Origin: Bacteroidia bacterium
GTDB taxonomy: Bacteria > Bacteroidota > Bacteroidia > B-17B0 > Aurantibacillaceae
Assembly: GCA_021740825.1 (NCBI GenBank)
Contig: JAIOZA010000001.1
Coordinates: 62,001 to 126,000 of the forward strand
Reading direction: 5' to 3'
Length of the DNA stretch: 64,000 nt
Shown here: positions 8,732 to 16,058 of the stretch, piece by piece
Layout: the number at the start of each line of letters is the position of its first letter
Position numbering within the stretch: position 1 is the first letter of the stretch
Position numbers and translations under genes: made by a program
The notes under the pieces: model-generated
What the model was told of the DNA's origin: nothing
The model's input: only the letters and a program-made list of their open reading frames with translations
The model's database searches: none

Positions 8732-9193
8732 TTACATAGAAGCGTAATTGGTTGATTTTACTACACTTCCAGTCTCATCCCACTGTGTCCACGTACCAGT
8801 TTTTTCGCCGTCTTTATATTCCATTTTAAAAAGTTTTGTTCCTTTATCATCATATACAAACCAAGCTCCGTCTTTTTTATCATTTTTATAAGACGCTTCG
8901 GCAATTATAGTTCCATTTGTATTAAAACGGGTCCATAATCCAAACTTTAAATTACTTTCATAATTGCCAACTTCTCTTTTATTTCCATTTTCATAGTACT
9001 TTACAACTTCGCCATCCATTTTTCCATTTTTTATTGATAAAACTTCCTTTATAGCTCCAGTTTCAAAATAAGTAGTATAATTTCCAGTGTAAGCAACTTC
9101 ATTTTGAACATATAGTCCATTTTTTAGTATAATTTCTTGAGAAAACACTATTCTGCCTAAAAATAAGCAACCTAAAAGAAATAAATTTTTCAT
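8732..9193 (-). CDS. Secreted MORN-repeat (YwqK-like) protein
   Basis: A signal peptide (MKNLFLLGCLFLGRIVFS, then Q) is followed by about five MORN_2-type repeats of roughly 20-23 residues, each with a Y/F-x-x-x-G core such as YYENGNKREVGNYE, GLWTRFNTNGT and GTWTQWDETGS. These repeats form a beta-hairpin rod, and similar proteins are annotated as YwqK-family antitoxins, though there is no toxin gene beside it. The Cys in LLGC is not in a good lipobox, so it is more likely periplasmic or secreted than a lipoprotein. The role is unknown. Confidence 0.8.
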   Translation of the reverse strand: MKNLFLLGCLFLGRIVFSQEIILKNGLYVQNEVAYTGNYTTYFETGAIKEVLSIKNGKMDGEVVKYYENGNKREVGNYESNLKFGLWTRFNTNGTIIAEASYKNDKKDGAWFVYDDKGTKLFKMEYKDGEKTGTWTQWDETGSVVKSTNYASM

Positions 9194-9266
9194 GATAACA
9201 GAGTACTAAAGATTAAAAAAAAACTTAATTTGAATTCAATACAAGTATACCACTAAAAACAGGAAA

Positions 9267-9284
9267 TTGTTACAATAGTAACAA
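9267..9284 (-). terminator. Short hairpin between two secreted-protein genes (weak terminator or operator)
   Basis: TTGTTAC, AATA, GTAACAA form a perfect 7-bp inverted repeat. On the minus strand it follows the stop of the CarboxypepD_reg gene by about 30 bp and precedes the MORN gene, with only a short T run after it. It may be a weak terminator or a binding site. Confidence 0.35.
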
Positions 9285-9315
9285 AAAATTAACATTAAAT
9301 TTACATTGGATTAAG

Positions 9316-9663
9316 CTATTCAGCTATTAAATCGACGTAAATACGATCTAAATTGACTTGTAAGTCTTTTAAATTAAGCATTTTGGACTCAAATCCAATT
9401 TGCGAAAATTCCAATGTTAAATTATCATCAGAATTAAATTCGAGATAAATAAAAAAGTTACCATCTAAATCAGAATAAACTGATTTTTGACAATTAGCAC
9501 AATTAATTTTAACACCTGCTAAAAACTCATTGTTTTTTTTATCGATTATCTTGCCTGTTAATATTAATGAATTAGTTTTTCTAAGCACTGGTTCTTCGAT
9601 AGAAAGAGCTAACTTAGAAACAAAAAAACTTAAAATAAAAATAAGCGCGATACCTTTTTTCAT
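9316..9663 (-). CDS. Secreted carboxypeptidase-regulatory-like domain protein
   Basis: About 115 residues: a signal peptide beginning MKKGIALIFILSFFVSKLAL, then a single CarboxypepD_reg / TonB-receptor plug-like beta-sandwich (LTGKIIDKKNNEFLAGVKI, SDLDGNFFIYL, LEFSQIGFESKM). This domain usually sits at the N-terminus of SusC-type receptors and other Bacteroidota surface proteins; here it stands alone. I chose the ATG at 9663 because it starts the signal peptide directly, while the ORF-track start 10 codons upstream adds a non-signal stretch. Two cysteines in CANCQ may pair. Function unknown. Confidence 0.75.
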   Translation of the reverse strand: MKKGIALIFILSFFVSKLALSIEEPVLRKTNSLILTGKIIDKKNNEFLAGVKINCANCQKSVYSDLDGNFFIYLEFNSDDNLTLEFSQIGFESKMLNLKDLQVNLDRIYVDLIAE

Positions 9664-9759
9664 GGTGTAAATTAAATGAACATAGTTTAACATAAGTTAA
9701 GTTTAATGTTACCGGAATGTTAATATTTAATTTTTACATTTATAACAATAAGCGATTGA

Positions 9760-10410
9760 ATGAAAACAGCCATAATTTTAGGAGCAACTGGATTAACAGG
9801 AACAGAATTAGTAAAACAACTGTTAAATGATGACTATTATAAAAAAGTAGTATTATTTTCTCGAAAAAGCACAAACATTAACCACTGTAAATTAACTGAA
9901 TACATAACTGATTTTGATCAACTTCATAAAATCAAGCATTTGATAATTGGTGATATTGTTTTTTGTTGCCTTGGAACAACCATAAAAGCTGCGGGATCAA
10001 AAACAGCGTTTAGAGAAGTTGATTTTAAATACATTTCTGATTTTGCGGAATTTGCAAAGCAAAATGGACTTAATCAGTTTTATTTACAAAGTTCTGTCGG
10101 TGCAGATAGCAAATCCAAGAATTTTTACCTGAAAACAAAAGGTGAAACGGAGAATGCCATTAGGAAATTAGATTTTGAGTCATTTACTATTTTCAGGCCA
10201 TCAATGCTTTTAGGTAATCGCATAGAATTTAGGTTCGGTGAAACGTTAGGGAAATTAGTGATGCAATTTTTTTCATTTTTATTTGTTGGAAGATTAAAAC
10301 TTTATAAAGCAATTGATGCAAAGCAAGTTGCTAAGGCCATGATTTATGAATCGAAATTAAATAAAGTGGGGAATTTTGTTTTTGAAAATGACAAATTATT
10401 AGACTATTAA
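9760..10410 (+). CDS. NAD(P)-binding Rossmann-fold oxidoreductase (atypical SDR)
   Basis: 216-residue atypical short-chain dehydrogenase resembling the HTATIP2/YhhI-like NAD(P)H-binding group. The dinucleotide-binding loop is GATGLTGTELVKQL at residues 8-21, then FCCLGTTIKAAGS and a YLQSSVGAD segment where SDRs carry active-site residues. The FRPSMLLG motif is typical of this group. The canonical YxxxK is replaced by FYLKTKGE. Such proteins may be reductases or redox sensors and the substrate cannot be predicted. It is divergent from the CarboxypepD_reg gene and lies 117 bp ahead of cdaA. Confidence 0.82.
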   Translation: MKTAIILGATGLTGTELVKQLLNDDYYKKVVLFSRKSTNINHCKLTEYITDFDQLHKIKHLIIGDIVFCCLGTTIKAAGSKTAFREVDFKYISDFAEFAKQNGLNQFYLQSSVGADSKSKNFYLKTKGETENAIRKLDFESFTIFRPSMLLGNRIEFRFGETLGKLVMQFFSFLFVGRLKLYKAIDAKQVAKAMIYESKLNKVGNFVFENDKLLDY

Positions 10411-10514
10411 AAGTAAAAATAATGCTACATTCTAAATGCAGAAAATCTGATAGTAATAAAGCATTATTTAATAGTTTAAATAAAATGAAAGTCATAAATT
10501 AAGTTTTAAAAAAG

Positions 10515-10522
10515 TATCTTTG
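10515..10522 (+). promoter_or_regulatory. Candidate -7 promoter element just before cdaA
   Basis: TATCTTTG matches TAnnTTTG fully and ends only 5 nt before the GTG start of cdaA. If used, the transcript would have almost no 5' leader. The -33 region has no clear TTG. Confidence 0.5.
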
Positions 10523-10527
10523 CACTC

Positions 10528-11331
10528 GTGTTATATAATTTATTTATATTATTCCTTTCATTTGGTATTACCGATGCTATAGATATTTTTTTAGTGGCAA
10601 TAATGCTGTACCAATTATTTAAAATGGTAAAAGGCACAGCGGCTGTTAATGTATTTATTGGATTGGTATTCATATATGTTGTTTGGATTATAGTTCGCGC
10701 ATTGGAACTAAAATTATTAGGATCTATTTTAGGTAAATTTATTAATGTTGGAGTGATTGCTGTGATGGTTGTTTTTCAGCAGGAAATAAGAAAATTTTTA
10801 CTTTATATTGGCTCCAACGAATTTATTAAAAATAAAAACTGGAAATCGATTATATTATTTTCAAATCAATCTACTATTGCTTCTCGATTTGCATTAGATG
10901 CAGATGCTATTATTAACGCATGTTTTAGTATGAGCGACACAAATACAGGTGCTTTGATTATTATTTCGCGTAAATCAGACTTAAAATTTTATGTCAATAC
11001 CGGAGAAATAATTGATTCAGCGTTAACTGACAAAATGTTGGAAAATATTTTTTACAAAAATAGTCCTCTGCATGATGGGGCTGTCATCATTAAAGATAAT
11101 CGAATAATTGCCGCTCGCTGTGTACTACCCGTTACTGAAAAAGAGAATTTTCCTTCAAATTTTGGAATGAGACACAGAGCCGCCGTTGGTTTAACAGAAA
11201 CAACAGATGCTTTAGCTATTACTGTTTCCGAGCAAACCGGAAGCGTTTCCATAACCATTAATGGCGAAATTAACTCCAATTTAAATAGAGATAAGTTGAG
11301 ATACTTAATCGAAAAAAATCTTAAAAATTAA
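10528..11331 (+). CDS. cdaA: Diadenylate cyclase CdaA
   Basis: Makes cyclic di-AMP from two ATP at the inner membrane. The first 90 residues hold about three transmembrane helices (LFILFLSFGITDAIDIFLVAI, VNVFIGLVFIYVVWIIVRAL, INVGVIAVMVVFQQEIRKFL). The DAC catalytic domain follows with the LHDGAVII (DGA) and MRHRAAVG (RHR) motifs that form the active site. The 267-residue length is typical. The start is GTG at 10528 and the N-terminus fits homologues. The usual Firmicutes neighbour (YbbR/CdaR) is absent, as is normal in Bacteroidota. A -7 element abuts the start codon, so translation may be nearly leaderless. Confidence 0.94.
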   Translation: MLYNLFILFLSFGITDAIDIFLVAIMLYQLFKMVKGTAAVNVFIGLVFIYVVWIIVRALELKLLGSILGKFINVGVIAVMVVFQQEIRKFLLYIGSNEFIKNKNWKSIILFSNQSTIASRFALDADAIINACFSMSDTNTGALIIISRKSDLKFYVNTGEIIDSALTDKMLENIFYKNSPLHDGAVIIKDNRIIAARCVLPVTEKENFPSNFGMRHRAAVGLTETTDALAITVSEQTGSVSITINGEINSNLNRDKLRYLIEKNLKN

Positions 11332-11332
11332 A

Positions 11333-11440
11333 ATGACCATTAACCAGATATTTGAATTAGAGATTGATATGCTTCTAAAACTAACTCTTGAAAATTCACT
11401 ATTCATAGTAACACACAATAAATATCCTATAATTAAATAA
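11333..11440 (+). CDS. Possible 35-residue small protein between cdaA and the ABC-F gene
   Basis: An ATG one base after the cdaA stop opens a 35-codon frame that ends with TAA directly before the ATG of the ABC-F gene. The product starts MTINQIFELEIDMLLKLTLE and is amphipathic and helical-looking, with no motif I know. The exact filling of the gap suggests either a translated coupling peptide or a chance frame. Its short length makes this tentative. Confidence 0.3.
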   Translation: MTINQIFELEIDMLLKLTLENSLFIVTHNKYPIIK

Positions 11441-13360
11441 ATGAATCTTCTTTCAGTAAATCAATTAAGTAAAAGTTTTGGCGATAAAATTCTTTTTAAA
11501 AACATCAATTTCGGAATTAATTACGGGGATAAAGTAGCATTAATTGCTAAAAATGGATCTGGTAAATCTACTTTGTTTAAAATACTTCAAGGAATTGAAA
11601 TTCCTGATAGTGGTGATATTGCTTTCAGAAAAGAATTACGTATTTCCTTTTTAAATCAAGAACCTACTTTAAATGAAAACCATACGATCGAAGAAGCTAT
11701 ATACGATGGTGATAGTGAAATGGTAAAAACTGCTATTGATTATACACATTTAGTTGAATCTCATTATGCAAATCCTACCGAAAAAACAGAAAACCAATTA
11801 GATATCTTAACTAACAAGATGAATGATTTGGAAGCATGGAATGTAGAAACTCAAATTATGTTAGTTTGCGTAAACTTGGGTTTAAATGATTTAACACAAA
11901 AAGTTAGTACACTCAGTGGAGGACAAAAAAAGCGCTTAGCATTAGCTCAGATAATATTAAATGAGCCTGATTTATTAATAATGGATGAGCCTACAAATCA
12001 CTTGGACGTTACCGTTATTGAATGGTTAGAGGAATATTTACGTAGCTATAAAAAAAGTATTTTATTAGTAACTCATGATCGTTATTTTTTAGATGAAGTA
12101 TGCGATAGAATCATAGAAATTGATGAACACTCTTTATATGAATATAGAGGTAAGTTTGATTATTACATGGAGAAGAAGGCGGAACGACAAATGATGCAAG
12201 CTTCTGAATTAGAGAAAGCAAAAAATTTATACCGTCGCGAATTAGAGTGGGTTCGTAAACAACCACGCGCGCGAACTACAAAATCTAAATCACGTGTAGA
12301 TGCCTTTTATGATGTTGAAGCAAAAGCCCGTAAAAAAAGTGTAGATAAAAAAATTGAGTTGAGTGTAAAAGTTGAACGTATTGGTAGTAAAATTATTGAA
12401 GTGCATAATTTGAAAAAAGCGTTTGGCGATAAAAAAATATTAGAGCCTTTTTCGTACACATTTATTAAAGGTGAAAAAATTGGTATTGTTGGTCCTAACG
12501 GAATTGGCAAAAGTACCTTTATTAATATGTTGCAAGGCATTGAGCCGCCTGATAGCGGTAAAGTAACCGTTGGCGACACCATTGTTTTTGGATATTATTC
12601 TCAAAAGGGAATTCAAGTAGCAGATGATAAAAGAGTAATTGAAGTAGTAAAAGATATTGCTGAATTTATTCCTTTAGCAAATGGCACTACTTTAAGTGCC
12701 TCTGGTTTATTAACGAGATTTAATTTTGCTCCAGAAGTGCAATACGGACATGTTAGTAAATTAAGCGGTGGCGAAAAGCGTCGTTTGTATCTTTTAACGG
12801 TATTGGTAAGAAACCCAAATTTCTTAATTCTGGATGAGCCGACAAATGATTTGGATATAATTACATTACAAACTCTTGAACAATTTTTACTAGATTTTCA
12901 AGGTTGCGTTTTAATTGTTTCTCACGATCGTTACTTCTTGGATAGATTAGTTGACCACGTTTTTGCTTTTGAAGGAAACGGAATTATAAAAGATTTTCCA
13001 GGAAATTATAGCGAGTACCGCCAATGGAAATATGATTCAGAAGATGAAGCGGAGGAATTAGCAAAAGATTTAAAGAATAAAGAGCAATTAACCGCAGTCA
13101 TTTCTGCTGAGCCTCTTCAACAAATTATTGAAAATCCTGCAAAAAGCGAGATTAGGAAATTATCATTTAAAGAACAAAAAGAACTAGAAACTTTAGAACT
13201 AGATTTAGCCCAATTAGAAACACGAAAAACTGAAATAGAAGTGCTGTTAGCTGGCGGACTAACAAATGCTGATGAAATACAAAAAACATCGTTAGAGTTT
13301 AACACAATAGTTAGTAGTATTGATGAAAAAACAACACGCTGGCTAGAATTGCAATGCTAG
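11441..13360 (+). CDS. ABC-F family ATPase (Uup-like)
   Basis: Soluble twin-ATPase protein of the ABC-F family, which acts on ribosomes, and for Uup has been linked to DNA structure tolerance. Domain 1 has Walker A AKNGSGKST and signature LSGGQKKRLALAQ with MDEPTNHLD. Domain 2 has GPNGIGKST, LSGGEKRRLYLL and LDEPTNDLD. The interdomain linker contains the Uup-type ELEWVRKQPRARTTKSKSR stretch, and the last 90 residues form an Uup-like C-terminal coiled coil (LSFKEQKELETLELDLAQLE). No transmembrane segments. The length of 639 fits Uup. It follows cdaA on the same strand at 109 bp. Confidence 0.92.
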   Translation: MNLLSVNQLSKSFGDKILFKNINFGINYGDKVALIAKNGSGKSTLFKILQGIEIPDSGDIAFRKELRISFLNQEPTLNENHTIEEAIYDGDSEMVKTAIDYTHLVESHYANPTEKTENQLDILTNKMNDLEAWNVETQIMLVCVNLGLNDLTQKVSTLSGGQKKRLALAQIILNEPDLLIMDEPTNHLDVTVIEWLEEYLRSYKKSILLVTHDRYFLDEVCDRIIEIDEHSLYEYRGKFDYYMEKKAERQMMQASELEKAKNLYRRELEWVRKQPRARTTKSKSRVDAFYDVEAKARKKSVDKKIELSVKVERIGSKIIEVHNLKKAFGDKKILEPFSYTFIKGEKIGIVGPNGIGKSTFINMLQGIEPPDSGKVTVGDTIVFGYYSQKGIQVADDKRVIEVVKDIAEFIPLANGTTLSASGLLTRFNFAPEVQYGHVSKLSGGEKRRLYLLTVLVRNPNFLILDEPTNDLDIITLQTLEQFLLDFQGCVLIVSHDRYFLDRLVDHVFAFEGNGIIKDFPGNYSEYRQWKYDSEDEAEELAKDLKNKEQLTAVISAEPLQQIIENPAKSEIRKLSFKEQKELETLELDLAQLETRKTEIEVLLAGGLTNADEIQKTSLEFNTIVSSIDEKTTRWLELQC

Positions 13361-13435
13361 AATTCTAATAATTAAAAAAGTTCTTACCCTAATTTACTAG
13401 TTTAATATTATTCAAGAAAAACACGGATTTAAAAA

Positions 13436-14710
13436 TTAATCAACAAATAAAGGATATTTACTCATCATCGTGTTAATTTTCGCTTTCAATTTTGCTAATT
13501 CTTTAGGATTATCTTTATTTTTTAAAGCAGCATCAATAAATTCAACCACCTTTAAACAATCTTTTTCTTTTAATCCTCTGCTTGTAATGGCAGGCGTTCC
13601 AATACGAATACCAGAAGTAACAAATGGAGATTTATCATCAAACGGCACCATATTTTTATTGACTGTAATATCTGCTTCTCCTAAGGTTTTTTCGGCTTCT
13701 TTACCAGTTAATTTTTTACTGCGCAAGTCAATTAACATACAGTGATTATCAGTACCACCCGAAATAATTTTATATCCTTTTTCAATTAAGGCTTTTGCCA
13801 TGGTTTGTGCATTTTTAATAACCTGCACACAATACATCATATAACCATCACTTAAACATTCTCCATATGCAACAGCCTTAGCTGCAATTACGTGCTCTAA
13901 AGGTCCACCTTGTGTTCCTGGAAACACACCCATGTCTAAACAAGCACTCATCATTTTTAATTCTCCTTTAAGTGTTTTCTCGCCCATTGGATTTTCAAAA
14001 TCTTTACCCATCATAATCATTCCGCCTCTTGGTCCACGTAATGTTTTGTGAGTTGTAGTTGTTACAATATGACAGTGAGGTAATGGGTCATTTAAAATAC
14101 CTTTTGCAATTAATCCTGATGGATGAGAAATATCTGCTAATAATAAAGCACCAACGCTATCTGCAATTTTACGTAAACGAACATAATCCCAATCGCGAGA
14201 ATAGGCAGATGCACCGCAAATTAACATTTTTGGTTTTTCTTTTTTTGCAGTTGCTTCTACTTTATCATAATTTACTAAACCTGTTTTTTCATCAACACCA
14301 TAAAATGTTGCGCGATATAATTTACCTGAAAAATTTACTGGAGAGCCATGAGTTAAATGGCCTCCATGAGATAAATCAAAACCTAAAATTGTATCTCCAG
14401 GTTTTAAGCAAGCTAACATCACTGCAGCATTTGCCTGTGCTCCTGAGTGTGGCTGAACATTTACCCAAACAGCACCAAATAATTCTTTAGCTCTATCAAT
14501 AGCCAATTGTTCTACTTTATCAACTACTTCGCAACCACCATAGTATCGTTTACTGGGAAGACCTTCCGCATACTTATTAGTTAATACGCTACCCATTGCC
14601 TTCATTACCTGATCGCTCACATAATTTTCGCTTGCAATTAATTCTATACCGCGGGTTTGACGATCTTTTTCTTCTTTAATTAATTTAAAAATAGCAGTGT
14701 CTTTTTTCAT
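13436..14710 (-). CDS. glyA: Serine hydroxymethyltransferase
   Basis: PLP enzyme that interconverts serine and glycine while charging tetrahydrofolate with a one-carbon unit. The 424 residues carry the N-terminal [13 protein letters not shown] and [12 protein letters not shown] motifs, the PLP lysine in [14 protein letters not shown] (about residue 223), DISHPSGL and the C-terminal [14 protein letters not shown]. Length and motifs are canonical. It follows the XrtF-associated protein gene on the same strand with an 11-bp gap, so it may be cotranscribed with the exosortase module, though its function is general metabolism. Gene identity is secure. Confidence 0.97.
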   Translation of the reverse strand: MKKDTAIFKLIKEEKDRQTRGIELIASENYVSDQVMKAMGSVLTNKYAEGLPSKRYYGGCEVVDKVEQLAIDRAKELFGAVWVNVQPHSGAQANAAVMLACLKPGDTILGFDLSHGGHLTHGSPVNFSGKLYRATFYGVDEKTGLVNYDKVEATAKKEKPKMLICGASAYSRDWDYVRLRKIADSVGALLLADISHPSGLIAKGILNDPLPHCHIVTTTTHKTLRGPRGGMIMMGKDFENPMGEKTLKGELKMMSACLDMGVFPGTQGGPLEHVIAAKAVAYGECLSDGYMMYCVQVIKNAQTMAKALIEKGYKIISGGTDNHCMLIDLRSKKLTGKEAEKTLGEADITVNKNMVPFDDKSPFVTSGIRIGTPAITSRGLKEKDCLKVVEFIDAALKNKDNPKELAKLKAKINTMMSKYPLFVD

Positions 14711-14721
14711 GTTAAATAATA

Positions 14722-15198
14722 TTATTGTTGAGTTTGAAACTTATTGTATAGCTTGCTTGACGCAATAATGAAAAAGCAAACCAAAGGTGATTGTGCAATG
14801 CCCATTAACCAGCGGCTAAATGTGTATTCGTCGCCTCCTAGTTGATTATTAATAAGAAAATTATAGCCCATTGATAAAGTAGACAAAGCTAATAATAATA
14901 GATAGATATAAGTAACCCAGAGGGTGTTTTTTTTATGCATACAGATGCACTTCACTGCAAAATAAGTTGTGAAAAAATATGCAAAAAAATAAATAACTGT
15001 TAAAAGATACTTGAAGTAGTAAAGTGTTTGGTAATCAAAATCACTTAATATCGTTATGATGCTTGGCAGCACGTAATCCGTATTTTTATAAAATAATGCA
15101 AAAAGTTGAGCATTGATATTGACAAATAAAAACTCTCTGCTAAAACCTATTACTGCAAAGATTAAAATAAAACCAAAATATTTAAAACTATGCTTCAA
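14722..15198 (-). CDS. Exosortase F-associated-type membrane protein
   Basis: 158-residue inner-membrane protein with about four hydrophobic helices and a C-terminal [17 protein letters not shown] segment. The size, the N-terminal REFLF element, the R-x-x-x-G-x-A-Q-S-P pattern and the position directly after an exosortase gene match what I know of the exosortase F system-associated family. The start is TTG, 3 nt after the exosortase stop, which implies tight coupling. The function in the sorting reaction is not established. It may assist the exosortase or act on the anchored product. Confidence 0.75.
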   Translation of the reverse strand: MKHSFKYFGFILIFAVIGFSREFLFVNINAQLFALFYKNTDYVLPSIITILSDFDYQTLYYFKYLLTVIYFFAYFFTTYFAVKCICMHKKNTLWVTYIYLLLLALSTLSMGYNFLINNQLGGDEYTFSRWLMGIAQSPLVCFFIIASSKLYNKFQTQQ

Positions 15199-15201
15199 TT
15201 T

Positions 15202-15723
15202 CTAATTGTCGGAAAATTTATTGACCCATAACATCCACAGAACAAATACCGCGCTGTAAGCTAAAAATGTAAACGTATAAGTATGATTAAAATCTAAATA
15301 ATTTGGGTTATAATAAGCAATAAGTGCTAAAGCTATAATTCTTAAAATATTAATAATATGTACAATTAAAATTCCAGTTGGTATGTACCATAGTTTATTT
15401 TTATTATTTCCTGGGTAAGCAATAACAAAAATTGCAAATAAAAACATTAACGTAATACCATTGCATGGTCCACCAATCCAAACGCCATTTGATCCATCTA
15501 TTCCAAATACCTGAAAATCATTTACCTCCTTACTGGCAAATGTTTTATATCCAAGTAAATCAAAAATCCCCTGACACAAGTTAATTATCTCTCTGATAAA
15601 TAATTGATCACCTCTTGTATTTCGCTTTATTATAAATTCATATAAAAAATAACAAGTACCATATAATAATGATGATTTTATTATGAAAATATGAAATTTA
15701 TTTAATTTTAGATTACTAAACAT
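15202..15723 (-). CDS. Exosortase (XrtF-like) transpeptidase
   Basis: Polytopic inner-membrane cysteine transpeptidase of the exosortase/archaeosortase superfamily. Such enzymes are thought to cut proteins at a C-terminal sorting signal and attach them to a lipid or glycan carrier. The three catalytic residues are visible in order: Cys in WIGGPCNGITLMF, Arg in INILRIIALALI and His in YLDFNHTYTFTFLAY. The 173-residue length fits the short Bacteroidota XrtF type. An intrinsic terminator sits between it and the upstream PID-CTERM peptide gene. The large polysaccharide locus begins within 350 bp on the other strand, as is common for exosortase systems. Confidence 0.85.
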   Translation of the reverse strand: MFSNLKLNKFHIFIIKSSLLYGTCYFLYEFIIKRNTRGDQLFIREIINLCQGIFDLLGYKTFASKEVNDFQVFGIDGSNGVWIGGPCNGITLMFLFAIFVIAYPGNNKNKLWYIPTGILIVHIINILRIIALALIAYYNPNYLDFNHTYTFTFLAYSAVFVLWMLWVNKFSDN

Positions 15724-15727
15724 AATT

Positions 15728-15751
15728 AAAAACCCTCCATAATGGAGGGTT
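15728..15751 (-). terminator. Attenuating terminator between the PID-CTERM peptide and exosortase genes
   Basis: AACCCTCCA and TGGAGGGTT form a perfect 9-bp stem with a 3-nt loop. On the minus strand it is followed by TTTTT, then TTAATT and the exosortase ATG. It should end most transcripts after the small peptide gene and let a fraction read through into the exosortase gene. Confidence 0.8.
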
Positions 15752-15759
15752 AAATGAAA

Positions 15760-15969
15760 TTAAAGTGCTTTTTTTTCTTTTCTTTTAAAGTATAGCTTTT
15801 TACCACCATAAATTGCTCCAGCAGCAACCAATAATGATATTCCTCCATCAATTGGAATGCAGGGAGGTGGCCAACAAACTGGTGATCCACCTGTTCCAGC
15901 CGGTGGAGCTTTACATATTAATGGTACCGAGACAATAAAAATAATTAAAGCAAATAATTTAGATTTCAT
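15760..15969 (-). CDS. Small secreted PID-CTERM-like sorting substrate
   Basis: 69-residue precursor: a signal peptide (about residues 1-20, ending LICKA), a short Pro/Gly/Cys-rich stretch of under 20 residues with two cysteines, then the tripartite C-terminal sorting signal. That signal is the PID motif (PIDGG), a hydrophobic helix (ISLLVAAGAIYGG) and a basic tail (KKLYFKRKEKKAL). This is the PID-CTERM pattern of Bacteroidota. The exosortase gene follows at once, so the peptide is the probable substrate. After both cleavages the mature product would be very small. Nothing else in it suggests an enzyme. Confidence 0.8.
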   Translation of the reverse strand: MKSKLFALIIFIVSVPLICKAPPAGTGGSPVCWPPPCIPIDGGISLLVAAGAIYGGKKLYFKRKEKKAL

Positions 15970-16050
15970 TCGTATCCTACATTTAAAATGTAAATGTAAA
16001 TATAAATTATTTGTAAAAGCAATAGATAGTAAAAAATCACACCAAATTAT

Positions 16051-16058
16051 TATATTTG
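16051..16058 (+). promoter_or_regulatory. Candidate -7 promoter element at the head of the polysaccharide locus
   Basis: TATATTTG matches TAnnTTTG, and its final TTG is the start codon assumed in the ORF track for the tyrosine kinase gene. Both cannot be true at once. If this is the promoter, translation must start further down, for example at GTG 16080. No clear -33 TTG is seen. Confidence 0.45.

Noticed and set aside
12307-12582. 91-residue minus-strand ORF inside the ABC-F gene
   Set aside because: Shadow ORF antisense to a conserved ATPase linker and Walker region.
14059-14490. 143-residue plus-strand ORF inside glyA
   Set aside because: Antisense shadow of a strongly conserved gene; Leu/His-rich translation with no domain.
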